A stretch of 12,057 nucleotides of DNA from Pseudomonas sp. (GCA_030654635.1 JAURXE010000215.1:1-12057), one strand, 5' to 3'. Numbered from the stretch's first letter, positions 1-6,712 are shown. The notes: generated from the sequence alone by a model not told the origin. Numbers and translations: made by a program.

Positions 1-686
1 TCGGTAATGGTCGTGCCGGCCAGCTGGGTTTCCCAGGGCTTGGCCTGCAAGACCTTCTCCGGGTGCTGACGTAGGTCGGCATAACCCTTGGCAAAAACCT
101 CGATCAGCCTGGCCTGCTGGTCGCTGGCCGGCCGCGCGCCGAAACCAATCATGCGCTCCAGCACCTGTTGCCACTCCTCGGCGGAACGCTCGCGGCGCAT
201 AAAGAAGCTGCCCTGCTGATGGCAGAAACCGCACTGCTCCAGGGCGGTCTTTTTCAGCTGCGCATCGCCGCCAAAATCCAGCGCGGCGAACCAGGCATTG
301 GCCGGTTGCTGCGCGGCCAATGCGGCCGGATCGGTCTCGACTTTGAGGCTCAGGGTCAAGTGCGCGTCGGCGGCCACGCCGCTCTGGTTTAGGTCCTGAT
401 AACCCGGCGCACGTACCCGCAGGTTGAGCGGCACGGCCTCCGGGTAATCGACCTTGAGCCGGCCATCGGCGCCACTGAACGCGGTGATTTCCTCGCTGAT
501 GCGCTGCTCGCTGCGCTCCGGCGGATAACCATTGTCGCTGCCGGCGGCGCGCAATGGCCGCTCGGCCTTGAGGGTGACCATGGCCAGCGGCAGGGGTTGG
601 CCGGCTGGCCCGATGAGGGTCAGTTCCAGGGCGTTAGCAGAACCGGCCAGGCCCAACAGGGCCACGGAGAATAACGTCTTACGCAT
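1..686 (-). CDS. Exported protein with one haem-c CxxCH motif (3' end outside the window)
   Basis: Partial gene; 228 codons are visible and the reading frame is open to the left edge. The product starts MRKTLFSVALLGLAGSANA, a clear Sec signal peptide cleaved near residue 19-20. Residues about 20-115 form a beta-rich segment resembling carboxypeptidase-regulatory-like (transthyretin-like) domains (...GRLKVDYPEAVPLNLRVRAPGY). Residues 152-156 are CGFCH, a single c-type haem attachment site, so the protein is probably periplasmic and redox active. Start: the ATG at 684-686 overlaps the stop of the upstream epimerase gene by 8 bp (ATGCGTAA), which indicates translational coupling. It is the last visible gene of the transporter-epimerase unit. 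The combination of an N-terminal Ig-like domain with CxxCH resembles exported quinoprotein or lyase-like proteins that continue into a beta-propeller, but the rest lies outside the window, so no substrate can be named. Confidence 0.8.
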   Translation of the reverse strand, partial: MRKTLFSVALLGLAGSANALELTLIGPAGQPLPLAMVTLKAERPLRAAGSDNGYPPERSEQRISEEITAFSGADGRLKVDYPEAVPLNLRVRAPGYQDLNQSGVAADAHLTLSLKVETDPAALAAQQPANAWFAALDFGGDAQLKKTALEQCGFCHQQGSFFMRRERSAEEWQQVLERMIGFGARPASDQQARLIEVFAKGYADLRQHPEKVLQAKPWETQLAGTTIT

Positions 687-1638
687 GAGCCATACCTTGC
701 GCATCGAGAAAGGCGATAAAGGCTTCACGGCTGGTGAAGCGCGGGGTGTAGCCGAATTCTTCCTTCAGCCGACGGTTGGCCAGCACCGGCCGATAGCGCA
801 GAAAATCCACCTGCTCCGGGCCGTACTGACTGAGGCCCAGGGGTTTGAGCAGCTTGAGCGCGAACTGGATCAAACCAGCCGGCAACGGCCGATAAGGCTT
901 TTGCAGAATCTGGGCGATCTCGCGCAGGCTCAGGGCGCCGTCGCCGGCCAGGTTGTAGATGCCGGCGGTGCCGCACTCCAGTCCTTTGCGGATGATCCGT
1001 ACCACGTCCTGATCCCAGATAAACACGAAGCGGCTGTCGCTGCCGCGGATGCCCAGCACCGCAGGTTTCTTGAACATGTCGGTGATCTGATTGTTGACCC
1101 GTTTGCCGAGGATGGTGCCCGGTCGCAAGATCAGCTGACGTAGCTGCGGGTGCTCGATGCGCGCCTGCACCAGCAGCTCTTCGACTTCACGTTTGTGCCG
1201 GGCGTAGGCGAATTTGTTGTGGCCGCGCAGCGGATCATCTTCGTCGATCCACTCGGCGTTCTCCGGGTAGTAGCCGTAGGCGGCGCCGGAGCTGGTGATA
1301 ATCAGCTGCTGCACGTTATGGGCGGCAGCGGCCTGGATAATCGCCCGGGTGCCTTCCACGTCGATGGCATGCAGGGTCGCCTCACTCATCCCCGGCGGCG
1401 GGCTGACCACCGAAGCCAGGTGGACGATGGCCTGCGGCTGACACTCGGCCACCGCCTTGAGCACCGCTGCCGGCTGGCTGATATCCAGCAGCAGCGGCTG
1501 CACCTTGCCACGCTGCAAATTGGCGGGAATCTCGCGGATATCGGCGGCAAACAGCGTCCAGTCAGGCTGCTGTACGGCCAGTTCGGCGAGCAGTTGCTGG
1601 CCGATAAATCCGGCGGCGCCGGTGATCAGGATGCGCAT
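679..1638 (-). CDS. NAD(P)-dependent epimerase/dehydratase, extended SDR family
   Basis: Complete 319-aa extended short-chain dehydrogenase. The Rossmann nucleotide-binding motif GAAGFIG is at residues 7-13, Asp33 ends beta-2 (an acidic residue here favours NAD), and LLLDIS lies at 49-54 and HLAS at 73-76. The catalytic Ser region TSSGAAYG is at 115-122 and the Tyr-Lys pair is Y145-x3-K149 (YARHK). RPGTILG (172-178) follows, as in nucleotide-sugar epimerases and related NAD-dependent epimerases. The length is normal for the family. It has an excellent Shine-Dalgarno (AGGAGG about 6 nt upstream of the ATG). The start overlaps the end of the transporter gene by 13 bp and the stop overlaps the next start by 8 bp, so the three genes are almost certainly one operon. 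It probably acts in the cytoplasm on a sugar-nucleotide, steroid or small carbonyl substrate. The SBF transporter next door could import that substrate, but this is inference. Confidence 0.9.
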   Translation of the reverse strand: MRILITGAAGFIGQQLLAELAVQQPDWTLFAADIREIPANLQRGKVQPLLLDISQPAAVLKAVAECQPQAIVHLASVVSPPPGMSEATLHAIDVEGTRAIIQAAAAHNVQQLIITSSGAAYGYYPENAEWIDEDDPLRGHNKFAYARHKREVEELLVQARIEHPQLRQLILRPGTILGKRVNNQITDMFKKPAVLGIRGSDSRFVFIWDQDVVRIIRKGLECGTAGIYNLAGDGALSLREIAQILQKPYRPLPAGLIQFALKLLKPLGLSQYGPEQVDFLRYRPVLANRRLKEEFGYTPRFTSREAFIAFLDAQGMAHA

Positions 1639-2540
1639 GGAATTTCCTCCTGGGCCAACAGTGGTTTATTACGCCAGAACAGCACCAGCAGCAGGCCACT
1701 GACCAGATGCCAGGTGCCCCAGAGCGCGGCGACCAGCGCCATATGCAGCTCGCCGCCGAACTGGGCGAAGATCAGCCCCAGGGCCAGCCCGGAGTTGTGC
1801 ATGCTGATCTCGATCACCATAGCTCGCAGGTTGGCGCCACGCTGGCGGGCCAACTTGGCCATCAACCAGCCGAGACCAATGGCGCTGGCGTTGTGCAGCA
1901 CCACAATGACGAACACCAGGCCGAGGTTGTCGGTCAGCATCCGCCAGTTGCCGACCAGTGCGCCGATCACAAACACGGCAAAAGCCAGCAGGGCAAAACG
2001 CTTGAACCAGGGCATTACCCGCTCGGCAAACTGCGGCAACAGGTTGCCCACCAGCATGCCCAGCGCCAGCGGAAGGCCAAGCAGGAACAGCAGGTTAAAC
2101 ATGATGCTGGCCTGATCGATCTGCAGCGCCTGCAGCCGTTCGGCCAGGTAGGCCGAGGCTTCGGGATTCTGCCCTGAAGTCAGGGCGAAGTTGATCGGCA
2201 GCAGCACCAATGCCAGCAGGCTGGACAGCGCGGTCATGCTCATCGACAGGGCAGTATTGCCACGCGCCAGGTGGGTCATGATGTTGGACATATTGCCGCC
2301 CGGGCAGCAGGCCACCAGCAGCAGGCCCAGCTCCAGGCCGGGGTGCAGGTCGACCAGTAGGGTCACCAGCAAGGTCGCCCAGGGCAGGATCAGGCATTGG
2401 CCGAGCATCCCGGCGAGGATCGGTTGCGGCTGTTTGACGATGGCGACGAACTGGCTAACGCGCAGCTCCAGCGACACGCCAAAAATCATCACCGCCAAGA
2501 CCAAGCCGAGCAGCAGTTGTTGGCTAGCGTCGTAATTCAT
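1626..2540 (-). CDS. Bile acid:sodium symporter (BASS/SBF) family transporter
   Basis: Inner-membrane protein of 304 aa with nine to ten hydrophobic segments, of normal length for the SBF family. The two diagnostic helix-crossover motifs are visible: CCPGGNMSNIMTHLARGN (about 78-95), followed by TALS, and EISMHNSGLALGL (244-256). These carry the Asn and Gln/His residues that coordinate Na+ and substrate in this fold. The start was set at ATG 2538-2540 (MNYDASQQLL). An in-frame upstream ATG at 2633 would add 31 residues of unlikely composition (Cys- and Arg-rich, not conserved-looking) and is rejected. The protein should couple Na+ influx to uptake of an organic anion; bacterial members carry bile acids, pantoate, pyruvate-like acids or similar compounds, and the substrate is not readable from sequence. 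It is the first gene of the overlapping minus-strand unit with the epimerase. Confidence 0.88.
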   Translation of the reverse strand: MNYDASQQLLLGLVLAVMIFGVSLELRVSQFVAIVKQPQPILAGMLGQCLILPWATLLVTLLVDLHPGLELGLLLVACCPGGNMSNIMTHLARGNTALSMSMTALSSLLALVLLPINFALTSGQNPEASAYLAERLQALQIDQASIMFNLLFLLGLPLALGMLVGNLLPQFAERVMPWFKRFALLAFAVFVIGALVGNWRMLTDNLGLVFVIVVLHNASAIGLGWLMAKLARQRGANLRAMVIEISMHNSGLALGLIFAQFGGELHMALVAALWGTWHLVSGLLLVLFWRNKPLLAQEEIPCAS

Positions 2541-2755
2541 CAGTAGGGGCCTTTGTTGTAGTGCTGACCCTGTGCAGCATAGAACCCAGCCCCCGCTCCG
2601 GCAGTGGCATTGGTCGCCAACGACCATGACCATTGGCGCCAGCAGTGCGCCGCCGGGGATTTGCTGGACAGCGGCAAAGCCCCTGCACTAACGTCACCCC
2701 TTAAACGGTGCACAGGTCGATGTGCGCCCAACCACTGCCGTTGAGGAATACGTCC

Positions 2756-3037
2756 ATGCGCCACACCTTGCTTGTGCCTGCCCTGCTTTGCTGGTCCCTG
2801 CTGGGCTGCGACGGTAGCAATGTCGTCGAAGAACGGATTACCGACGATAACGGCGTGATCAGCGCCTGCGGCCAGGGCGACGGTTTAAGCGCCTGCAAGA
2901 GTTTTCAGGGCGCCACCTCCAATCAGCAGATGACCGATGAGGCCAATCAGATTCGCAACGAGTCGCCGGCCGAAGTCGAACAAAGCGTCGAACTGTTGGA
3001 AAACACTCCTGACGACGAAATCAATCAAGACGACTGA
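2756..3037 (+). CDS. Small predicted lipoprotein of unknown function
   Basis: A 93-aa product begins MRHTLLVPALLCWSLLGCDGS, with a basic n-region, a hydrophobic h-region and a lipobox LLGC whose lipidated residue would be Cys18. Asp follows at +2, the classical E. coli inner-membrane retention signal, though the rule is less strict in Pseudomonas. The mature part is small and acidic, with many Glu/Asp near the end (VEQSVELLENTPDDEINQDD), and has two further cysteines spaced C-x8-C, which could form a disulfide. The start was chosen at ATG 2756 rather than the in-frame ATG at 2708 because it begins directly with the signal peptide and has GAGG about 10 nt upstream. It sits 57 bp upstream of the MAPEG gene and may be co-transcribed with it. 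I do not recognise the family. Confidence 0.72.
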   Translation: MRHTLLVPALLCWSLLGCDGSNVVEERITDDNGVISACGQGDGLSACKSFQGATSNQQMTDEANQIRNESPAEVEQSVELLENTPDDEINQDD

Positions 3038-3094
3038 GCTAACCTCTAGCCGCCGGTTCGATTACGCACTGGCCTAACGGATTTTGGAGGATCT

Positions 3095-3484
3095 ATGGCT
3101 CTGGTCGATTTATTACTGGTGTTGGTATTGCTGCAATACGTGCATTTTTCCGTATTGGTGGCTAAAGCCCGGGTTACCTATGAGGTAAAAGCCCCGGCCA
3201 CCAGCGGCAATGAAATTTTTGAGCGCTACTACCGGGTACAGATGAACACCCTGGAGCTGCTGATCTTGCTGCTACCGGGTGTCTGGCTGGCCAGCAAGTA
3301 CCTGCCGGCAACCTGGGTGGCAGTGCTGTGCAGCATTTACCTGCTCGGCCGGGTGGTGTACCTGCGCGCCTATGTGGCCGACCCGAGCAAACGCAGCCTG
3401 GGTTTCTTGCTCAGCTTTGGGCCGATTCTGTTGCTGCTGCTGGCCGGCTTTGCTGGCTCGATACGAACCTTGTGGGCGCTTTAA
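3095..3484 (+). CDS. MAPEG family membrane protein
   Basis: A 129-aa integral membrane protein with four hydrophobic helices, the size and topology of MAPEG proteins (membrane-associated proteins in eicosanoid and glutathione metabolism). The family signature is visible as ERYYRVQMNTLE (43-54), which matches the E-R-x-x-R-x-x-x-N-x-x-E pattern, and LGRVVYLRAYVADPSKRSLGF (84-104) resembles the later conserved loop and helix. Bacterial members are often assigned as glutathione-dependent transferases or peroxidases acting at the inner membrane, but most lack a demonstrated activity. Start: the ATG is preceded by TTTGGAGGATCT, a strong Shine-Dalgarno. No operon link is certain: the lipoprotein gene lies 57 bp upstream and the next gene starts 182 bp downstream. 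Confidence 0.9.
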   Translation: MALVDLLLVLVLLQYVHFSVLVAKARVTYEVKAPATSGNEIFERYYRVQMNTLELLILLLPGVWLASKYLPATWVAVLCSIYLLGRVVYLRAYVADPSKRSLGFLLSFGPILLLLLAGFAGSIRTLWAL

Positions 3485-3666
3485 GCCCTCACGCTGCCGC
3501 CGCTGGTCGGCGCAGCTGCAAGATTCTTCGCCACGCCGCATTTAAGCCCTGGATACGGCTGCACCTGCCCGTCTAGAGCGGTATGCTGCGTGGCAATTGC
3601 TGCCGCCGCCTTACCCGCGCACCGCCGTAGCCCCGCTCAGTCCCCCGCGAAACGCCAGCCAAGCCG

Positions 3667-4680
3667 ATGATTTTTTTAAAAGCCCAATTGCTCCGCCTGC
3701 ACGCCTTGCTGCAACGTTTTCCCTGGGTCATGCCGCTGTATGGCTTTGTCTCCGGCTTGGCCGGGTTCTTCCTGGTCGAACGGCAGGCCGAATTTGCCAA
3801 GGTCATCGCCATTCTGATGCTGGTCAGCTGGCTCTGGCTGGCCCTGGAAAATATCTTTAACCAGCAACTGGCGCGCCGTTTTGGCTTGCAACTACCGCCC
3901 TGGCTGCTGCGCTTTGCCACCCAGATGGTGCATCAACAGAGCCTGTTTTTCGTCTTGCCGTTTTTTGCCCTGACCACCGCCTGGGACAGTGGCCAGCTGG
4001 TGTTTACCGGCCTGCTCGGCCTCTGCGCGCTGATCGCCATCATCGACCCGCTGTACTTCAATTGGCTGGCGCCACGCCGCTGGCTGTACCTGGCCTTTCA
4101 CAGCCTGACGTTGTTTGCCGTGTTGCTGACCGCGCTGCCGATCATCCTGCACCAGACCACCGCGCAGAGTTATCAGTGGGCCTTGTTGGCCAGCGTGCTG
4201 TTGTCCTTCCCCAGCTTGCTCGGCACGCTAAAGATCAACCGCTGGTGGCGCTGGCTGGCCTTGCCCGGTTTGAGCCTAGCCCTGCTCGGGGCTGGCTGGC
4301 TGGCGCGGCCCTGGGTACCACCGGCCACCCTGTGGCTGAGCGAAATGGTGGTCAGCGCCCAGATGAATGCCCGCCAGCGCGCGCCCGGCCAAGCCCGCGA
4401 ACAACTCAGCAGCGCCCAACTCAAGCAACAGGGCCTGTACGCCTACACCGCGATCAATGCACCGCGCGGCCTGACTGAGCGGGTTTACCATGTCTGGCGC
4501 CACAACGGCAAAGAGGTCGACCGCATCGCCCTGGATATTCAGGGTGGCACCAAGGCCGGTTACCGCGCCTGGAGCCACAAGCAAAACTTCCCCGCCGAGC
4601 CAAGCGGCAAGTGGCGCGTTGACGTGATCACCGACGGCGGCCAGACCCTCGGCGTTCTGCGCTTTACGGTTAACCCCTAA
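3667..4680 (+). CDS. DUF5924 membrane protein with C-terminal DUF2914 domain
   Basis: Complete 337-aa protein. Residues about 20-215 hold some six to seven hydrophobic segments (the DUF5924-type N-terminal part). The last one is followed by a soluble C-terminal domain (about 250-337) recognisable as DUF2914 from ERVYHVWRHNGKEVDRIAL (271-289), GYRAWSHK (298-305) and the closing GKWRVDVITDGGQTLGVLRF (314-333). In such proteins the DUF2914 domain is thought to sit outside the inner membrane; the function is unknown. The Shine-Dalgarno is poor, so the start is less certain, but no better in-frame start exists just upstream. It converges with the OsmC gene, leaving only 36 bp between the two stops. 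A short decayed copy of the last 25 codons occurs at about 6855-6950. Confidence 0.85.
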   Translation: MIFLKAQLLRLHALLQRFPWVMPLYGFVSGLAGFFLVERQAEFAKVIAILMLVSWLWLALENIFNQQLARRFGLQLPPWLLRFATQMVHQQSLFFVLPFFALTTAWDSGQLVFTGLLGLCALIAIIDPLYFNWLAPRRWLYLAFHSLTLFAVLLTALPIILHQTTAQSYQWALLASVLLSFPSLLGTLKINRWWRWLALPGLSLALLGAGWLARPWVPPATLWLSEMVVSAQMNARQRAPGQAREQLSSAQLKQQGLYAYTAINAPRGLTERVYHVWRHNGKEVDRIALDIQGGTKAGYRAWSHKQNFPAEPSGKWRVDVITDGGQTLGVLRFTVNP

Positions 4681-4716
4681 CAGACCGTTCGCATTATCTG
4701 TCGGTCAGTTTGGCGC

Positions 4717-5157
4717 TCAAGGCAGGACTAACTGGCTGTGCAGTTGGGTGCCGTGGGTCAGGTTGTCGGCCAGCGGGCAACGGCGCTCGACCTCCAGCAG
4801 GAACGCCTGTTTTTGCTCGGGGCTGAGGTCGGCATCAATCTCAACCAACACCCTGAGCGCCTGAAAGCCGGGGCGCACCGACAGATCGCGGCCAAGCAAA
4901 CCGGCCGGGTCATAGTCGGCCTGCAGGTCAAAGCGCATGCCGCGCAGTTCAATTTTTTGCTGATGCGCGAGCAACCGGCCGATGGTGCCAAAGCACCCGG
5001 CAATGGCGGCGAGAATCAACTCCAGGGGCGTCGGCCCCAGGTCTTGTCCGGCGGCATGGGTGGGTTGATCCATGATGATGCGGTGGGCGCCGCAGTTCAC
5101 TTCAATGGCAAAGCCGGCGCCCATCTCACCCTTGGCGCTAATGGTTTTCAAGGCCAT
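4717..5157 (-). CDS. OsmC-like family protein
   Basis: A 146-aa protein of OsmC/Ohr fold type. The N-terminal strands (MALKTISAKGEMGAGF) lead to the segment GPTPLELILAAIAGC (41-55), whose Cys55 is the first conserved cysteine, and RRCPLADNLTHGT (125-137) contains the second conserved Cys127. The pair is the expected catalytic dyad of thiol-dependent peroxidases in this family, which reduce organic hydroperoxides and in some cases act on persulfides. There is an additional Cys22. Cytoplasmic. It is the last gene of the five-gene minus-strand unit and starts 1 bp after the DUF2892 stop, so translation is probably coupled; its own Shine-Dalgarno is weak. Placement behind rhodanese and DUF2892 suggests reactive sulfur or peroxide handling. 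The substrate is inferred, not shown. Confidence 0.88.
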   Translation of the reverse strand: MALKTISAKGEMGAGFAIEVNCGAHRIIMDQPTHAAGQDLGPTPLELILAAIAGCFGTIGRLLAHQQKIELRGMRFDLQADYDPAGLLGRDLSVRPGFQALRVLVEIDADLSPEQKQAFLLEVERRCPLADNLTHGTQLHSQLVLP

Positions 5158-5158
5158 A

Positions 5159-5350
5159 TCAGGACTTCATCTTGCAGGTGTTGATGCCCAGCAGCCGGTA
5201 CGCCGGACACCAGTTGAGCAAGCCAGTGGCCAATGGCACCAGACCGATCAAGCCCCACCAGCCAATCAGCCCACTGGCGACAAGGCCAAGCAGCAGAATG
5301 CCGGCGCCAATGCGCAGCAGTTTGTCGGTACGACCCACGTTGTGTTGCAT
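5159..5350 (-). CDS. DUF2892 (YgaP-type) inner-membrane protein
   Basis: A 63-aa protein starting MQHNVGRTDKLLRIGAGILL, the characteristic N-terminus of DUF2892 (N-V-G-x-x-D-+-x-x-R-I). Two hydrophobic helices follow (about 14-40) and the end is LNWCPAYRLLGINTC, also typical, with Cys in the CPAY and NTC positions. In E. coli YgaP this two-helix domain is fused behind a rhodanese domain and allows the protein to act at the membrane. Here the rhodanese is a separate gene immediately upstream (65 bp). The start at 5350 was preferred over the in-frame ATG at 5371 because AAGGAG lies 7 nt ahead and the family begins at this Met. It is followed after 1 bp by the OsmC-like gene. Confidence 0.88.
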   Translation of the reverse strand: MQHNVGRTDKLLRIGAGILLLGLVASGLIGWWGLIGLVPLATGLLNWCPAYRLLGINTCKMKS

Positions 5351-5415
5351 GACTGACTCCTTGGGGAACATGCCCCTGACGCATAGGCCTGTTGCAGGCC
5401 GAATTGTATGCAGTG

Positions 5416-5796
5416 CTACGCAAAGCTTGGCAGGTTGGCCGCGACCTGTGCCTTACCCGCCGCAACCCAGGCATCGAAACCGCCCTCCAGCGACTGCACC
5501 TGCAAATAACCCATAGCCTGCAGAGAGCAGGCGGCAAGTGCGGCGCGGCCACTGGTTTTGCAATACAGCACGATATTCAGGTCACGGGCGCAGAGTTCGG
5601 GATCGTTGCTGAGCTTGAACTCCAGCAGGCCGCGGGGAATGTTGAGTGCGCCAGGGATATGCCCGGCATGAAACTCGTCCGCCTCGCGCACGTCGAGCAA
5701 CACATCGGCGGCGCGGATGGCGGCCTCGGCATCGGACAGCGCAACTTCACGGATCTGCGCCTGGGCTTCAAGCACCAGGTCATGGGCATTTTTCAT
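5416..5796 (-). CDS. Single-domain rhodanese-like sulfurtransferase
   Basis: A 126-aa single rhodanese domain. DVREADEFHAGHIPGALNIP (34-53) is the CH2A-like conserved segment. The active-site loop is CKTSGR (79-84), with Cys79 as the persulfide-carrying nucleophile and Arg84 closing the loop. GGFDAW (105-110) is the typical C-terminal motif. The six-residue loop fits sulfane-sulfur substrates such as thiosulfate, glutathione persulfide or polysulfide rather than the seven-residue phosphatase-like loop. There is no signal peptide, so it is cytoplasmic or peripheral to the membrane. Shine-Dalgarno CAGGAG is about 7 nt upstream. It is the third gene of the operon, 41 bp after the CsoR-family regulator and 65 bp before DUF2892. 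Rhodanese plus DUF2892 side by side mirrors the fused YgaP protein. Confidence 0.92.
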   Translation of the reverse strand: MKNAHDLVLEAQAQIREVALSDAEAAIRAADVLLDVREADEFHAGHIPGALNIPRGLLEFKLSNDPELCARDLNIVLYCKTSGRAALAACSLQAMGYLQVQSLEGGFDAWVAAGKAQVAANLPSFA

Positions 5797-5837
5797 CAGA
5801 CGGCTCCTGCGTTAGGGATCGATAAGCAAAACGGGCG

Positions 5838-6107
5838 TCAGGTGTACTTGGTAAAGATCTTGCGCACCCGCGCCAGGGTTTCGGCGTTATCCAGTGTCGG
5901 GTCGACCACCGCCTCTTCCAGCAAGCAGGCCAGCAGTTCTTGATAAGCCTTATCCAAGGCCCTGCGCGCGGCACTGAACTGCTGGGCAATCGACTCGCAT
6001 TCATCGCCGCGCAGGATCATCGCCTGCAAGCCGCGAATTTGCCCTTCGATACGCGCCAAGCGCTTCAACATGGCCTGTTGCGGGGCCGGTAAGGATTGTT
6101 TGTCCAT
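5838..6107 (-). CDS. CsoR/FrmR/CstR-family transcriptional repressor
   Basis: An 89-aa all-helical DUF156 regulator. The family segment RLARIEGQIRGLQAMI (16-31) is intact, then Cys37 and QQFSAARRALDKAYQELL (42-59). Cys37 matches the first conserved cysteine of CsoR, FrmR and CstR. The usual His (25 residues later) and the second Cys (29 residues later) of Cu(I)-binding CsoR are replaced by Leu62 and Ala66; the only other cysteine is Cys61, 24 residues after Cys37. Copper sensing by the standard Cys-His-Cys site is therefore unlikely. A thiol, persulfide or aldehyde type of sensing is more plausible, fitting the rhodanese and OsmC genes downstream. It is second in the operon, 3 bp after the haem protein stop. 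The candidate operator at 6686-6701 suggests autorepression of the whole unit. Confidence 0.9.
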   Translation of the reverse strand: MDKQSLPAPQQAMLKRLARIEGQIRGLQAMILRGDECESIAQQFSAARRALDKAYQELLACLLEEAVVDPTLDNAETLARVRKIFTKYT

Positions 6108-6110
6108 GGC

Positions 6111-6656
6111 TTATTCCATACTACGTTTTAGGGTGAAGGCGCCTCGCAGCGCGCCAAGTTCATAACCACGGGCCTGATCCTGCGGATAACGCTGATCGAG
6201 CAGCGCTGCCAACTCCGGTTTGAGTGCCTTGCCGTGACAGGCCAGGCAAGGCTCGCCGACCGCAATCGCCTGCATCACCCGCAACTCGCCAGCCACCACG
6301 GCGCTGTGCTGCATGCCGGCCAGTGGCTCGCCAGCGGCGGCGCGCTGGGCAAATTGCCGCAAGACTTGCTGCTCCCATGCATCGGCCGCGTTGGCCGGAT
6401 TGCGCACCTGCAATGACGTGCGGCCCACCTGCCATGGCGCCCGGCTGTGCTGAGACGCTATCTGCGGCGCCTGCAACTGGCAAGCCTCGACCGCCTTGAG
6501 CGGGCCGCCTGCCTGCAGCGCCGCCTTCACCGTTTCCATCAGCTGCTTCTGAAACGGCGGGATCAGCGCCAAGCCTTCGGCGGACAGCGCCCGTACATCC
6601 TCAGCCTGCGCACTCAAGCTCAGCGCCAAGCACAATATAGCAACAGCAACACGCAT
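6111..6656 (-). CDS. Exported c-type haem protein, DUF3365 (Tll0287-like) domain
   Basis: A 181-aa product with a signal peptide (MRVAVAILCLALSLSAQAED, cleavage near 18-19). The DUF3365 features are VGRTSLQVRNPANAADAWE (77-95) and a single haem-c site CLACH (137-141) within GEPCLACHGKALKPEL, followed by YPQDQARGYELGALRGAF (157-174). Members are periplasmic monohaem proteins that resemble PAS/GAF-type sensor domains and have been proposed as redox or gas sensors. It is the first gene of the operon, with strong Shine-Dalgarno AAGGAG 7-8 nt before the ATG and the putative operator and promoter directly upstream. A periplasmic haem protein co-regulated with cytoplasmic sulfurtransferase genes suggests a redox or sulfur-related electron-transfer or sensing role, but that is inference. 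Confidence 0.9.
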   Translation of the reverse strand: MRVAVAILCLALSLSAQAEDVRALSAEGLALIPPFQKQLMETVKAALQAGGPLKAVEACQLQAPQIASQHSRAPWQVGRTSLQVRNPANAADAWEQQVLRQFAQRAAAGEPLAGMQHSAVVAGELRVMQAIAVGEPCLACHGKALKPELAALLDQRYPQDQARGYELGALRGAFTLKRSME

Positions 6657-6685
6657 GGGAGGCTCCTTTCGATGTACATATTTAC

Positions 6686-6701
6686 ATACTAGTGGGAGTA
6701 T
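6686..6701 (-). promoter_or_regulatory. Candidate CsoR-family operator dyad
   Basis: The sequence ATACTAGTGGGAGTAT is a perfect 5-bp inverted repeat (ATACT/AGTAT) around a 6-bp G-containing spacer. CsoR, FrmR and CstR repressors are known to bind dyads of the general form ATAC-(G-rich spacer)-GTAT. It lies 30 nt upstream of the first gene of the operon that encodes a CsoR-family regulator. A second, partly overlapping dyad (ATGTA-N6-TACAT, 6672-6687) lies on its downstream side, but is AT-rich and may be chance. Confidence 0.6.
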
Positions 6702-6712
6702 AGAACCGGCAC

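Noticed and set aside
1150..2177. Plus-strand open frames opposite the SDR and SBF genes
   Set aside because: They are antisense to two genes with clear domain motifs, and their translations are low-complexity and Arg/Gln-rich, so they are treated as shadows.
2611..2626. TGGTCG-CCAA-CGACCA dyad in the divergent region before the SBF gene
   Set aside because: A 6-bp dyad with no matching known operator family and no clear promoter placement; could be an operator, but unsupported.
4681..4716. GACCG/CGGTC inverted repeat between convergent stops as a terminator
   Set aside because: The stem is only five pairs with a 14-nt loop and the following AGTTTGG is not a real T-tract; too weak to call.
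5838..6107. Annotation as a copper-sensing CsoR
   Set aside because: The His and second Cys ligands needed for the Cu(I) site are missing, and the operon downstream encodes sulfur-transfer, not copper-export, proteins.
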